Source: Saprospiraceae bacterium (GTDB lineage Bacteria > Bacteroidota > Bacteroidia > Chitinophagales > Saprospiraceae). From it: 47,995 nt of DNA. Shown here in pieces: positions 8,017 through 14,700 of the stretch (position 1 is the first letter of the stretch; each line of letters begins with the position of its first letter). The notes under the pieces were generated by a model. That model ran no database searches. It was not told the origin of the DNA and saw nothing but the letters and a program-made list of their open reading frames with translations. The stretch spans positions 1 to 47,995 of the forward strand of contig JAIPBL010000047.1 of assembly GCA_021739645.1 (NCBI GenBank). The letters are read 5' to 3'. Made by a program: the position numbers and the translations under genes.

Positions 8017-8367
8017 TTAAAAGGGCAATATCCTAGCCTTGCCTCGGATTTCGTTTAAAGTAATAAGTGCTCCAGCCTCCAATTCCACTTGAAACTTTAT
8101 CAGGTTACTTATCACCAAACCTGCAATAGCAGATGGCATCACATCCTGTGTGCGAACTTGGAACACGCTTGGCGCAGCAGCTTTGGTGGCTGCGAGGATT
8201 GCACTAAAGTCAAGGTCGTGGGTAAAAACGATATAGCCATTTTCCTTTGCCCAGGCCATCAATTCCGGGTCGGGTGCATGGTGTTCTCCTATACTGGACC
8301 AGTGCTTGGCTTCCCAGCCTGCATTAGCAAAAGCATCTACCCAAAGCGGCGAAAGGTTCGATTTCAT
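8017..8367 (-). CDS. DUF5615 PIN-like toxin, N-terminus shortened
   Basis: 116-residue homologue of the DUF5615 (Mut7-C/PIN-like) toxins, putative ribonucleases that pair with DUF433 antitoxins. It has the family core: NLSPLWVDAF, the APDPELMAWAKENGYIVFTHDLDF block with the conserved HDLDF acids, and SVFQVRTQD. Family members usually open with a strand of the type MKFLLDxxLSP, whose aspartate is the first PIN acidic residue; the second pair in this window (33619-33984) has it. Here the protein reads MKSNLSPLW, so about five residues including that Asp are missing. The start overlaps the antitoxin stop by ATGA (8364-8367), the expected translational coupling. It is either inactivated or uses a different metal ligand. 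Confidence 0.85.
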   Translation of the reverse strand: MKSNLSPLWVDAFANAGWEAKHWSSIGEHHAPDPELMAWAKENGYIVFTHDLDFSAILAATKAAAPSVFQVRTQDVMPSAIAGLVISNLIKFQVELEAGALITLNEIRGKARILPF

Positions 8368-8591
8368 GCGGCGAGTGGCACTTCAACTTCTTCTGACCGC
8401 CAAGCAGCGTATGAAAGTGCTTCTTGGATGTCCTCTTGCTCAAGGTAGGGATAGGCTTTGAGGATATCTGCTTTGGTATGTCCAGATGCCAGCAGACCTA
8501 CAACAGTGCCAACCGTCACTCGCATCCCCCGGATGCAAGGCTTCCCTCCCATCACGAGCGGGTCGAATGTAATACGGGTCAATTTTTTCAT
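8364..8591 (-). CDS. DUF433 antitoxin
   Basis: 75-residue DUF433 protein, a small helix-turn-helix family found upstream of DUF5615 PIN-like toxins and thought to neutralise the toxin and autoregulate the operon. Diagnostic features are PLVMGGKPCIRGMRVTVGTV (the GKPCIRGMR signature), LLASGHTKADILKAYPYLE and EDIQEALSYAA. The gene precedes and overlaps the toxin by four bases. A TACTTTTG -7 element lies about 35-42 bp upstream. The closest relative in this window is the DUF433 gene at 33374-33622. Confidence 0.92.
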   Translation of the reverse strand: MKKLTRITFDPLVMGGKPCIRGMRVTVGTVVGLLASGHTKADILKAYPYLEQEDIQEALSYAAWRSEEVEVPLAA

Positions 8592-8625
8592 TGTTTAATG
8601 GCTTTAGCTTTTGTGAAACTTGTTT

Positions 8626-8633
8626 CAAAAGTA
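8626..8633 (-). promoter_or_regulatory. Candidate -7 element of the DUF433/DUF5615 operon
   Basis: Minus-strand TACTTTTG fits TAnnTTTG and would place transcription start about 28 nt before the antitoxin ATG at 8591. No clear -33 box is visible. Confidence 0.4.
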
Positions 8634-8687
8634 AAGAAATATACGCTGTGCTGCTTGCCTGTGGTCACTTTTAGCGAAGCTAAATTC

Positions 8688-9206
8688 TCAACTCTCCAGT
8701 TTCAAAACCAAAAACAAATGCAGGATTACCGCCGCCACCACTCCCGCCGCCACATCATCCATCATCACCCCCCAGCCGCTGGGCAGCCGCTCCAACTTCC
8801 TGATTCCCAACGGTTTCCAAATATCAAACAGCCTGAAAAGGCCAAAAGCGAGCAGCAGGTTCAGCCAGTTGACAGGGACGCCGAGCATGGCCACCCAGAC
8901 GCCGACCAGCTCATCGACCGTGATGCGGGAGGGGTCGTGACCCCATTCGGGTTCCAGTTTTTGCGAAGCTTTTACCCCCAAAAAAAAGAAAACAAGAATG
9001 GCCACGAGCAACCATTGTGCTTGTGGCCATCCACCGGAAAACTGCCCCGGCCAAACTTCACTCAATCCCCAGAGCATCAGCACCCCCACCGCTGCACCTG
9101 CCGTTCCAGGCGCCACGGGCGAGTAGCCGCTGCCGAAGGCGGTTGCGATGAACTTGTAAAGCAGAAGTTTTGAGTTTTGAGTTTTGAGTTTTGAGTTGGA
9201 GGGCAT
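8688..9206 (-). CDS. pgpA: PgpA-family phosphatase (candidate phosphatidylinositol-phosphate phosphatase)
   Basis: 172-residue PgpA homologue, an inner-membrane lipid phosphatase that classically dephosphorylates phosphatidylglycerophosphate. Conserved blocks are present: SGYSPVAPGTAGAAVG, ITVDELVG with the catalytic-type acidic residues, and GVMMDDVAAG with the DD pair, plus hydrophobic membrane helices. It is encoded downstream of myo-inositol-phosphate synthase on the same strand. In gut Bacteroides a PgpA-like enzyme beside MIPS acts in inositol-lipid synthesis, so a phosphatidylinositol-phosphate phosphatase role is a reasonable inference. The first ~15 residues (KLKTQNSKL) are a translation of the AACTCAA heptamer repeat rather than PgpA sequence. 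No later Met fits, so either this extension is real or a non-ATG start near residue 15 is used. Confidence 0.9.
   Translation of the reverse strand: MPSNSKLKTQNSKLLLYKFIATAFGSGYSPVAPGTAGAAVGVLMLWGLSEVWPGQFSGGWPQAQWLLVAILVFFFLGVKASQKLEPEWGHDPSRITVDELVGVWVAMLGVPVNWLNLLLAFGLFRLFDIWKPLGIRKLERLPSGWGVMMDDVAAGVVAAVILHLFLVLKLES
9166..9193. repeat. Heptamer tandem repeat AGTTTTG x4 inside the pgpA 5' end
   Basis: Four exact head-to-tail copies of AGTTTTG, continuing as agttgga. This is the same heptamer family as the inverted repeats at 9213-9250 and 9671-9708. It lies in frame within the first codons of pgpA. Confidence 0.9.
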
Positions 9207-9212
9207 GAGGGA

Positions 9213-9250
9213 AGTTTTGAGTTTTGGGTTTTGAGTTTTGAGTTGGGGGA
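9213..9250 (+). repeat. Left arm of perfect 38-bp inverted repeat
   Basis: The 38 bases are the exact reverse complement of 9671-9708. They consist of four 7-mers (agttttg, agttttg, ggttttg, agttttg) plus the unique tail agttggggga. Because the variant unit and the non-repeat tail match too, identity is not explained by simple heptamer chance. The arm ends 6 bp from the stop codon of the four-helix-bundle gene. Confidence 0.93.
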
Positions 9251-9255
9251 ATGGG

Positions 9256-9642
9256 CTACTTTTTCTGGAAATGGGGATTGGTCTTGGAGGGGGTGTGCTT
9301 CATTGCGGACACTGCCACAGCCAATATCTCAAGTCCCTCCTTTATCAGCGGCTCAACCCGATCATTTGGTAGAAGTCCAGTATCCACCTTGATTTCCATC
9401 CAAAAACAAGCCTCATCGCATTCCTCAATCACAATGGACATTTTGGCAAAAAACTCCTCCGGTGACCTTGACCTGCAAGCAGCCCGGTAGTTCGAACCAA
9501 CTGAGGAAGCCGCTCGTAAAAATTGGTCACCAAAAATTTTAGCCTCTCCAGTTTTAGGAAGCGCTTGGTAAAGTTTGGTAGCTCGAATCACGAATTGTTT
9601 AGTTCGGGCTTTAAAATTCTCAGCAAATTCCTCATTGCTCAT
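9256..9642 (-). CDS. Four-helix bundle protein (23S rRNA intervening-sequence protein family)
   Basis: 128-residue member of the S23/four-helix-bundle family, originally described as ORFs within intervening sequences of 23S rRNA and related in fold to Avd of diversity-generating retroelements. The typical blocks are visible: FKARTKQFVIRATKLYQALP, the GDQFLRAASSVGSNYRAA helix with conserved R-A-SVG-NY, SPEEFFAKMSIVIEECDEA and FWMEIKV. Proteins of this group are basic, form oligomers and are thought to bind nucleic acid; no enzymatic activity is known. Here the gene is not within rRNA. It sits between pgpA and MIPS and is enclosed by perfect 38-bp inverted repeats, so the whole ~0.5-kb segment may have been inserted as a unit. 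No other gene or transposase is inside the repeats. Confidence 0.93.
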   Translation of the reverse strand: MSNEEFAENFKARTKQFVIRATKLYQALPKTGEAKIFGDQFLRAASSVGSNYRAACRSRSPEEFFAKMSIVIEECDEACFWMEIKVDTGLLPNDRVEPLIKEGLEILAVAVSAMKHTPSKTNPHFQKK

Positions 9643-9670
9643 AAGCTTTGCCTTTTAATCTCAAGACTTG

Positions 9671-9708
9671 TCCCCCAACTCAAAACTCAAAACCCAAAAC
9701 TCAAAACT
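9671..9708 (-). repeat. Right arm of perfect 38-bp inverted repeat
   Basis: Exact reverse complement of 9213-9250. Its outer end overlaps the first two bases of the plus-strand CTA that encodes the MIPS stop codon (9707-9709), so the cassette begins immediately at the end of the MIPS gene. Confidence 0.93.
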
Positions 9709-11011
9709 AATAGTAGTAGTCCAGCCCCAGGTGCGTAATCAACTCCTCGTCCATCAGGTGGCGCAGGGTGTTGAGCAGCTTCTGGTTTTGGAGGAAGATG
9801 TCGTGCTGTGGGTGCAGGCCCTTTGCCGCTTGTGGCGACTTCAGGTAGAACGACAGCCACTCCTGGATGCCGTAGAATTCGGCGCGCTTGGCCAAGTCGA
9901 GGAACAACGCAAGGTCGAGCACGATAGGTGCTGCCAAGATGGAATCCCGGCAGAGGAAGTCAATCTTGATTTGCATCTTGTAGCCGAGCCAACCGAAGAT
10001 GTCGATGTTGTCCCAGCCTTCTTTGTTGTCGCCGTGAGGCGGGTAGTAGTTGATGCGCACCTTGTGGTAGAGGTCGCCGTAGAGGTCGGGGTTGGTTTCT
10101 GGCTGTAGGATTTCCTCCAACACGCCGAGCTTGGACACTTCTTTGGTTTTGAAGTTGTCCGGATCGTCGAGCACCTCGCCGTCACGATTGCCGAGGATGT
10201 TGGTGGAGAACCAGCCGTGGATACCGAGCGCACGAACTTTAAGGCCGGGTGCTACGATGGTTTTCATCAGCGTTTGGCCTGTTTTGAAGTCTTTGCCGAA
10301 GATGGGCGTGCGGGTCTGCTTTGACAGTTCGACCATTGCATCCACATCACAGGAAAGGTTGGGAGCGCCGTTGGCATAGGGAATGCCCATTTTCACGGCA
10401 GCGTAAGCGTAAATCATGCTCGGCGGAATGGCCGGGTCGTTGTTGCGCAAGCCCGCTTCCAGTTTTTCAACGCTGGAATGTACGTCGCTTTCTTCGATGT
10501 AAACTTCCGTAGAACCGCACCAAACCATCACCAAACGGTCGCAGCCGTTCTCATCCTTGAAGCGGCGCATGTCTTCCATGACGGCTTCGGCGAGTTCCAT
10601 TTTGGTAGCGGCTTTCTTGACGTGCGGGCCATCGAGGCGCTTCACGCAGTTGCGGTCGAAAACGGCGGTCATCGGCTTGATGGCTTCCAGTTCCGGGCGG
10701 ATTTGGTCGAGGAGCGATTGGTCGAGCACCTTGGCGTTCACCGCCGACTCGTACATATTGTCCTCGAAAATGTCCCACCCGCCGAACACGATGTCGGTTA
10801 GTTTTGCGAGGGGAACGAAGTCCTTGATGAGTGGATTGCGGTTGTCGGTACGCTTGCCGAGGCGGATGTTGCCCATCTGTGTGACGGAACCGACGGGCTT
10901 GGAGATGCCCTTGTTGACGGCGATAACGCCCGCCATGAACGTAGAAGCTACAGCACCCATACCTGGAGTGAGGATGCCGAGTTTTCCGTTTGCTGCTTTA
11001 ACTTTAGTCAT
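9707..11011 (-). CDS. ino1: Myo-inositol-1-phosphate synthase
   Basis: MIPS converts glucose-6-phosphate to inositol-3(1)-phosphate in an NAD-dependent reaction, the first step towards inositol lipids. The 434-residue product has the Rossmann NAD site near the N-terminus (GMGAVASTFMAGV, about residues 17-29), then MGNIRLGKRTDNRNPLI, VFGGWDIFEDN, VMVWCGSTEVY, the NGAPNLSCDV stretch, and the core catalytic blocks GKDFKTGQTLMKTI, SKLGVLEEIL, PPHGDNKEGWDNIDIFGW and the DSILAAPIVLDLALF region. Length and order agree with prokaryotic MIPS. It is cytoplasmic. The PgpA-like phosphatase follows downstream, separated by the inverted-repeat cassette. A CDP-alcohol phosphatidyltransferase that would complete phosphatidylinositol synthesis is not in the window. 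A TATCTTTG -7 element lies about 125 bp upstream. Confidence 0.96.
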   Translation of the reverse strand: MTKVKAANGKLGILTPGMGAVASTFMAGVIAVNKGISKPVGSVTQMGNIRLGKRTDNRNPLIKDFVPLAKLTDIVFGGWDIFEDNMYESAVNAKVLDQSLLDQIRPELEAIKPMTAVFDRNCVKRLDGPHVKKAATKMELAEAVMEDMRRFKDENGCDRLVMVWCGSTEVYIEESDVHSSVEKLEAGLRNNDPAIPPSMIYAYAAVKMGIPYANGAPNLSCDVDAMVELSKQTRTPIFGKDFKTGQTLMKTIVAPGLKVRALGIHGWFSTNILGNRDGEVLDDPDNFKTKEVSKLGVLEEILQPETNPDLYGDLYHKVRINYYPPHGDNKEGWDNIDIFGWLGYKMQIKIDFLCRDSILAAPIVLDLALFLDLAKRAEFYGIQEWLSFYLKSPQAAKGLHPQHDIFLQNQKLLNTLRHLMDEELITHLGLDYYY

Positions 11012-11312
11012 GTTGAAATATTAGTGTAGTTCAAGTTCAGGGCAATAGATTTTACGGGATGCAGATTGCTTTCGTCGAAAACCGTTTGCCATGAATATCC
11101 GGTGTTGAAAAATGTTATTTGGAAAAAACGGTACAAAGATAGTCAAATGCTTTTACCCCTTTGCCACCTAATAATGCCTCGAAATGAAATTTCGTTGCGT
11201 TGGAAGGAGGGTTAAGTCTTTGTTTAGCTAAAAAAAGTAGATGGGAGGGGCGGCTGGGTAGAGGAAGGAGCGGGGAAAACGATACTTGTTTTTTGGATAA
11301 CAAAAATGCAAT
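11012..11312. other. Intergenic region upstream of MIPS
   Basis: About 300 bp between MIPS and xisI. Apart from a promoter-like TATCTTTG on the minus strand it shows no conserved gene. A 62-codon minus-strand ORF (11115-11303) has low-complexity, unrecognisable content and is taken as chance. Confidence 0.6.
11134..11141 (-). promoter_or_regulatory. Candidate -7 element for MIPS
   Basis: Minus-strand TATCTTTG fits TAnnTTTG exactly, with a ~120-nt leader to the MIPS ATG at 11011. The -33 box is unclear. Confidence 0.4.
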
Positions 11313-11651
11313 TCAAGCTGTCGCAAACCCCGAATAAGCCCTTGCGAAAGGTGGCCTGAATCCCAAAACAATATCCTCCTTGGCTACGCCCCTTTCCATT
11401 AACACGTCCACCGCATCGTGCTCCGTGATGTTACGCTGAAACCATACTTTCTCCTCCTTTATATCGAAGTGCATGACCACCGTGAATATGTATTTCGATT
11501 CCTGCCAACCAGTTTGCAAAAGTTGGAAATGGTTGTTTTCCCGGTCAACGATGACGTGGCTTTCGATGTCTGGCAGGTTTGCTGGTATGATTTGGGCTTG
11601 CTCGTTCAGGTATCCGATAACGATGTCTTGGTATTTTCTTAGTTTATCCAT
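11313..11651 (-). CDS. xisI: XisI protein
   Basis: 112-residue XisI family protein. XisI and XisH were first found in Anabaena as factors needed with XisF for excision of the fdxN element, but pairs occur widely without that element. Typical blocks: MDKLRKYQDIVIGYLNEQA, the VIVDRENNHFQLLQTGW strand pair, VVMHFDIKEEKVWFQRN, and the C-terminal GVAKEDIVLGF. It overlaps the 3' end of xisH by 13 bp in the same orientation, so the two are translated from one message. Molecular function is unknown; it is probably the partner or inhibitor of the nuclease-like XisH. Confidence 0.93.
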   Translation of the reverse strand: MDKLRKYQDIVIGYLNEQAQIIPANLPDIESHVIVDRENNHFQLLQTGWQESKYIFTVVMHFDIKEEKVWFQRNITEHDAVDVLMERGVAKEDIVLGFRPPFARAYSGFATA

Positions 11652-12052
11652 GATAGTATTATTTCTGAAAATGGGTTATAAACGACCAATTTTGCTTGTA
11701 TTCGTTCCAATGATTTCTGGATGATTGGCTCTTGAAAAAAATCCTTCCAAACATCTTCGGGGATGCCCAGAAAAAGCACACGATTAGGCTCAACCACTTC
11801 TAAAGCCACGAAATAATCATTGAACTGCCCAACTGCCCTGTGGAACTCGTTAACGTCTGATGGCCCAGAAAAGCTCTTGAGTTCTACCGCAATTTTTGCA
11901 TTACCTTTTTCGGCAGCCAGTAACTTCTCTGCCCCAAAATCCACTTCGTAGCCAATACGACCAACCCGCAAAGGATAAGGGTCGTGGGTAATGGTCCAAC
12001 CATCTTTTTCCAACGCTATTCTAAATTTTTCGTGGTATAAGTCCTTGGCCAT
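11639..12052 (-). CDS. xisH: XisH protein (PD-(D/E)XK nuclease-like)
   Basis: 137-residue XisH family protein with a restriction-endonuclease-like fold. D38 (in YEVDFG) and E57-x-K59 (in AVELKSF) form the PD-(D/E)XK metal-binding constellation. MAKDLYHEKFRIALEKDGW and FHRAVGQFNDYFVALE are typical family blocks. It is the first gene of the xisH-xisI pair. No recombinase (XisF/serine integrase) or interrupted gene is present nearby, so a role in programmed excision is not supported here. A selfish or defence-type nuclease pair is an equally open possibility. Confidence 0.93.
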   Translation of the reverse strand: MAKDLYHEKFRIALEKDGWTITHDPYPLRVGRIGYEVDFGAEKLLAAEKGNAKIAVELKSFSGPSDVNEFHRAVGQFNDYFVALEVVEPNRVLFLGIPEDVWKDFFQEPIIQKSLERIQAKLVVYNPFSEIILSWIN

Positions 12053-12160
12053 TTATCAATTTTATGACCTCAAAAATAGAAAAAAAACGGCAGTCACCAA
12101 AACTAAAACGGGCCATCCGAATTCATCGAATGACCCCTTCTTTCGCCCCTCAGCCCTAAC

Positions 12161-14374
12161 TTACGGCTTATTCGTCCTCACCACCCCACCCGGAGGACAG
12201 TTTTCATTCAAAAACTTGCTCACCATCGTGCTCAGGTGCAGGAACGTGCCCTCACCCTCACTCAGACCGTGGGAGCGCATCGGGTAGGCCATGTACTGGA
12301 ACTGCTTGTTGTACTTTACCAGTTCGTTTACCAGCATTTCTGCATTCTGAAAATGCACGTTATCATCTCCAGTACCGTGCACGAGCATCAGGTTTCCTTT
12401 TAGATTCTTTGCATGGGTGAGGGCTGCGCCAGCAGTGTAATCTGCCATATTCTCTTGCGGCAAGCCCATGTAGCGTTCCGTGTAAATATTGTCGTAGAAA
12501 AGTGAACTGGTCACTGGGGCAATGGACACGCCCGTTTTGTAAATTTCAGGATATTGGAACATCAAGTTCAGCGTGGAAGAACCGCCACCGCTCCAGCCCC
12601 AAACAGCCACCCGGCTGGTGTCGCAATAAGCTGCTTCCAGGATTTTCTTCGCCCCCATCGCCTGGTCACGGATGTTCACTTGACCGATATTCCGATAAAT
12701 TGCTTTGCGCCAAGCCCGGCCTTTCGGGGCTGGAGTTCCCCGGTTGTCAATGCTGACGTGGATGTAGCCATCTTCGGACAAATCGCCACTGTAGATGAAG
12801 TCATTGGCGGAGCCGTAGCTGTCCGCAACGGTCGCACCCGCAGGCTCGCCGTACACGTAAAATACGACAGGGTATTTTTTATTGGGGTCAAAATTGTTCG
12901 GCTTTTTCATCCAGCCGTCCATTTCAACGCCATCTTCCGTGGTCACTTTGAAGAATTCCACGTTGCTATTTTCCTTCGCTTTTGGGTCGTAGCCCTTGGC
13001 AACGACTTCTTGACCAACAAGTGGCTTGTCACTAGGCAGTTCTACCCAAGTGGTCGTTGGTTTTGTAAAATAATTGGAGAAGCGGTGACGGGCGTACTTT
13101 CCATTGGGTGAAATGGTGTAGCTGTGGGTGCCCGGCAAGTTGGTAGCGGTAATTTGCTCGGCCTTGCCTTTGCCGTTCAGCGGCACTTTGTACAGGTATT
13201 TTTGGATGGCGCTGTTTGGCGAAGCCGAAAAATAAACCTGCCCGCCTTTTTCGTCAATGCGGTCGAGGCTGATGACATCGTAGTCGCCCTTGGTCAGCAG
13301 GCTCTCTTTTTTGCCATCTGTCGAAATAACAAACAGGTGTTCCCAGCCATCCTTTTCGCTGGGCCAGAGGAAGCTTTTGCCGCCGTCCAGCCAGTACCAG
13401 CCCGTGGCATCGTTCGACCATTCGTTAACTGTACTCACCCAGGCCTCATCAGTTTCGGTGAAAATGGTTTTCGTATTGCCTGAATTTGGCTCGCAGAGCA
13501 TGATTTTGCTCTCATTCTGCTTGCGGTTGAGCTGCTGGAGAATGATTTGCGTGCCATCCGGCGTCCATTCCATCCGCACGAGGTAGTGCTGCGCCGGGTC
13601 GCCGGGCACGTTCATCCAAGTTGTCTTTGCATTCGCAATGTCCACCACACCGATGCGGGCAGGGCTGGGCGGGTCGCCCACTTTTGGGTACTCAACAGGC
13701 ACGATTTGGCTGTACACCGAGTCCGTGTTGTTTATCATGTAAAAGTCTCGAATTTTGTTGGCGTCTATTTGCCAGTAGGCGATGCTCTTGCTGTCAGGTG
13801 CCCAGCGGAAGCCGTCACGGCAGAAGAACTCCTCCTCATAGACCCAATCGAAAGTACCATTGATGAGCTTTTTAGTACCGAGGTCGTCGGTCAGTTTTTT
13901 GATGACGCCGCTCGAAATCTCTTCTACGTAAACATTGCGCTCACTTACATAAGCCGCCCTAGTGCCGTCGGGGCTTAGCTTCGCAAACATGAGGCTTGAA
14001 GCTGGGCGCCCTTTGCCAAGCTGCATCAACGACTTGGTTTTTAGGTCAAACAGCCAGTAGTCCCCACGAGTCTTTTGGCGCCAAACCCGCTTGCTGTTGG
14101 TGTAAATGAGTGCACGATTGCCATCGTCAGTGATGGAAAAACCTTCCACTTTTAGCGGGGCATCAGCACCTTCTGGCTTGAGCAGGTCTTTTGCAACGAC
14201 CACGTTTTTATCTAATGCGGGCAATGTATATTTCACAATGCCACCGTCCTCAGAGGTGAGGTAGCTGTTACCGTCGGAAGCCCATTTTATCTGCTGGCCG
14301 AGGCTCGTTGAAATTGCTGCAAAGGAGCAAAAAACAATAAGTATTGACCTAAAAATGCTGGGTCGAAAATTCAT
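12161..14374 (-). CDS. Dipeptidyl peptidase IV (S9B family)
   Basis: DPP IV removes X-Pro or X-Ala dipeptides from peptide N-termini, usually in the periplasm or at the surface of Bacteroidota. The 737-residue product starts with a signal peptide (SILIVFCSFAAISTSLGQ). An eight-bladed propeller region follows, including the substrate-amine Glu pair in FDWVYEEEFFCRDGFRW. The alpha/beta-hydrolase domain contains the catalytic serine in GWSGGG (S595), the aspartate in HGTGDDNVHF (D670) and the histidine in RSHGLSEGEG (H702). All triad residues are in place. The gene is alone, with a TACATTTG -7 element 56-63 bp upstream. Oligopeptidase B elsewhere in the window is a second S9 enzyme, so the strain appears equipped for proline-rich peptide use. 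Confidence 0.95.
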   Translation of the reverse strand: MNFRPSIFRSILIVFCSFAAISTSLGQQIKWASDGNSYLTSEDGGIVKYTLPALDKNVVVAKDLLKPEGADAPLKVEGFSITDDGNRALIYTNSKRVWRQKTRGDYWLFDLKTKSLMQLGKGRPASSLMFAKLSPDGTRAAYVSERNVYVEEISSGVIKKLTDDLGTKKLINGTFDWVYEEEFFCRDGFRWAPDSKSIAYWQIDANKIRDFYMINNTDSVYSQIVPVEYPKVGDPPSPARIGVVDIANAKTTWMNVPGDPAQHYLVRMEWTPDGTQIILQQLNRKQNESKIMLCEPNSGNTKTIFTETDEAWVSTVNEWSNDATGWYWLDGGKSFLWPSEKDGWEHLFVISTDGKKESLLTKGDYDVISLDRIDEKGGQVYFSASPNSAIQKYLYKVPLNGKGKAEQITATNLPGTHSYTISPNGKYARHRFSNYFTKPTTTWVELPSDKPLVGQEVVAKGYDPKAKENSNVEFFKVTTEDGVEMDGWMKKPNNFDPNKKYPVVFYVYGEPAGATVADSYGSANDFIYSGDLSEDGYIHVSIDNRGTPAPKGRAWRKAIYRNIGQVNIRDQAMGAKKILEAAYCDTSRVAVWGWSGGGSSTLNLMFQYPEIYKTGVSIAPVTSSLFYDNIYTERYMGLPQENMADYTAGAALTHAKNLKGNLMLVHGTGDDNVHFQNAEMLVNELVKYNKQFQYMAYPMRSHGLSEGEGTFLHLSTMVSKFLNENCPPGGVVRTNKP

Positions 14375-14429
14375 GTTCTGTTTTATTTTTTGTGAAAAAA
14401 TTTAGGTTGAGTGCTTGGTTCGAGGCTCG

Positions 14430-14437
14430 CAAATGTA
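14430..14437 (-). promoter_or_regulatory. Candidate -7 element for DPP IV
   Basis: Minus-strand TACATTTG fits TAnnTTTG. A TTTG lies 12 bp further upstream, closer than usual for a -33 box. Confidence 0.4.
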
Positions 14438-14532
14438 GTTAGCTGCCTGCAAATAAAGTCTAATACGCCCTGTTTTGTCTGCCGACTGGCTAGGATTATG
14501 GAAACGTAGCTGCCCGTTTCTCGTTCTTGTAA

Positions 14533-14618
14533 TTGTGGTCGCCCTCCAGATAGCTATCGGGATATTGGGCAGACCGAGCCAGTATTTTCGGTCTGCCCAA
14601 TAAATTGGGCGACCACAA
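14533..14618. repeat. Nested palindromic repeat element, full copy
   Basis: Outer 12-bp arms ttgtggtcgccc/gggcgaccacaa (14533-14544 and 14607-14618) enclose a perfect 14-bp stem attgggcagaccga/tcggtctgcccaat (14564-14577 and 14588-14601). The right 24 bp (14595-14618) recur, reverse-complemented and exact, at 47968-47991. This marks a dispersed palindromic (REP/MITE-like) element. Confidence 0.88.
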
Positions 14619-14700
14619 CAAAGTCAGGTTGCGCTAAAAATGGTTGCTTTGCATTATTAACTTGCATTAAAACTTCAACGCCACAAAACGGCTGTTCAGC

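Larger units (their letters stand above)
14375..14700. other. Divergent intergenic region between DPP IV and the lipocalin-like protein
   Basis: This 326-bp stretch holds the DPP IV promoter candidate and a large nested palindrome (14533-14618). No coding signal was found. Confidence 0.6.

Noticed and set aside
9256-9642. Diversity-generating retroelement (Avd-like protein)
   Set aside because: No reverse transcriptase, template repeat or variable repeat was found nearby; only the fold family is shared.
11115-11303. 62-codon minus-strand ORF upstream of MIPS
   Set aside because: No recognisable sequence, no RBS, and it overlaps the likely MIPS promoter region.
14410-14440. tRNA-like GGTTCGAGGC segment
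   Set aside because: No acceptor, D or anticodon arms can be built around it.
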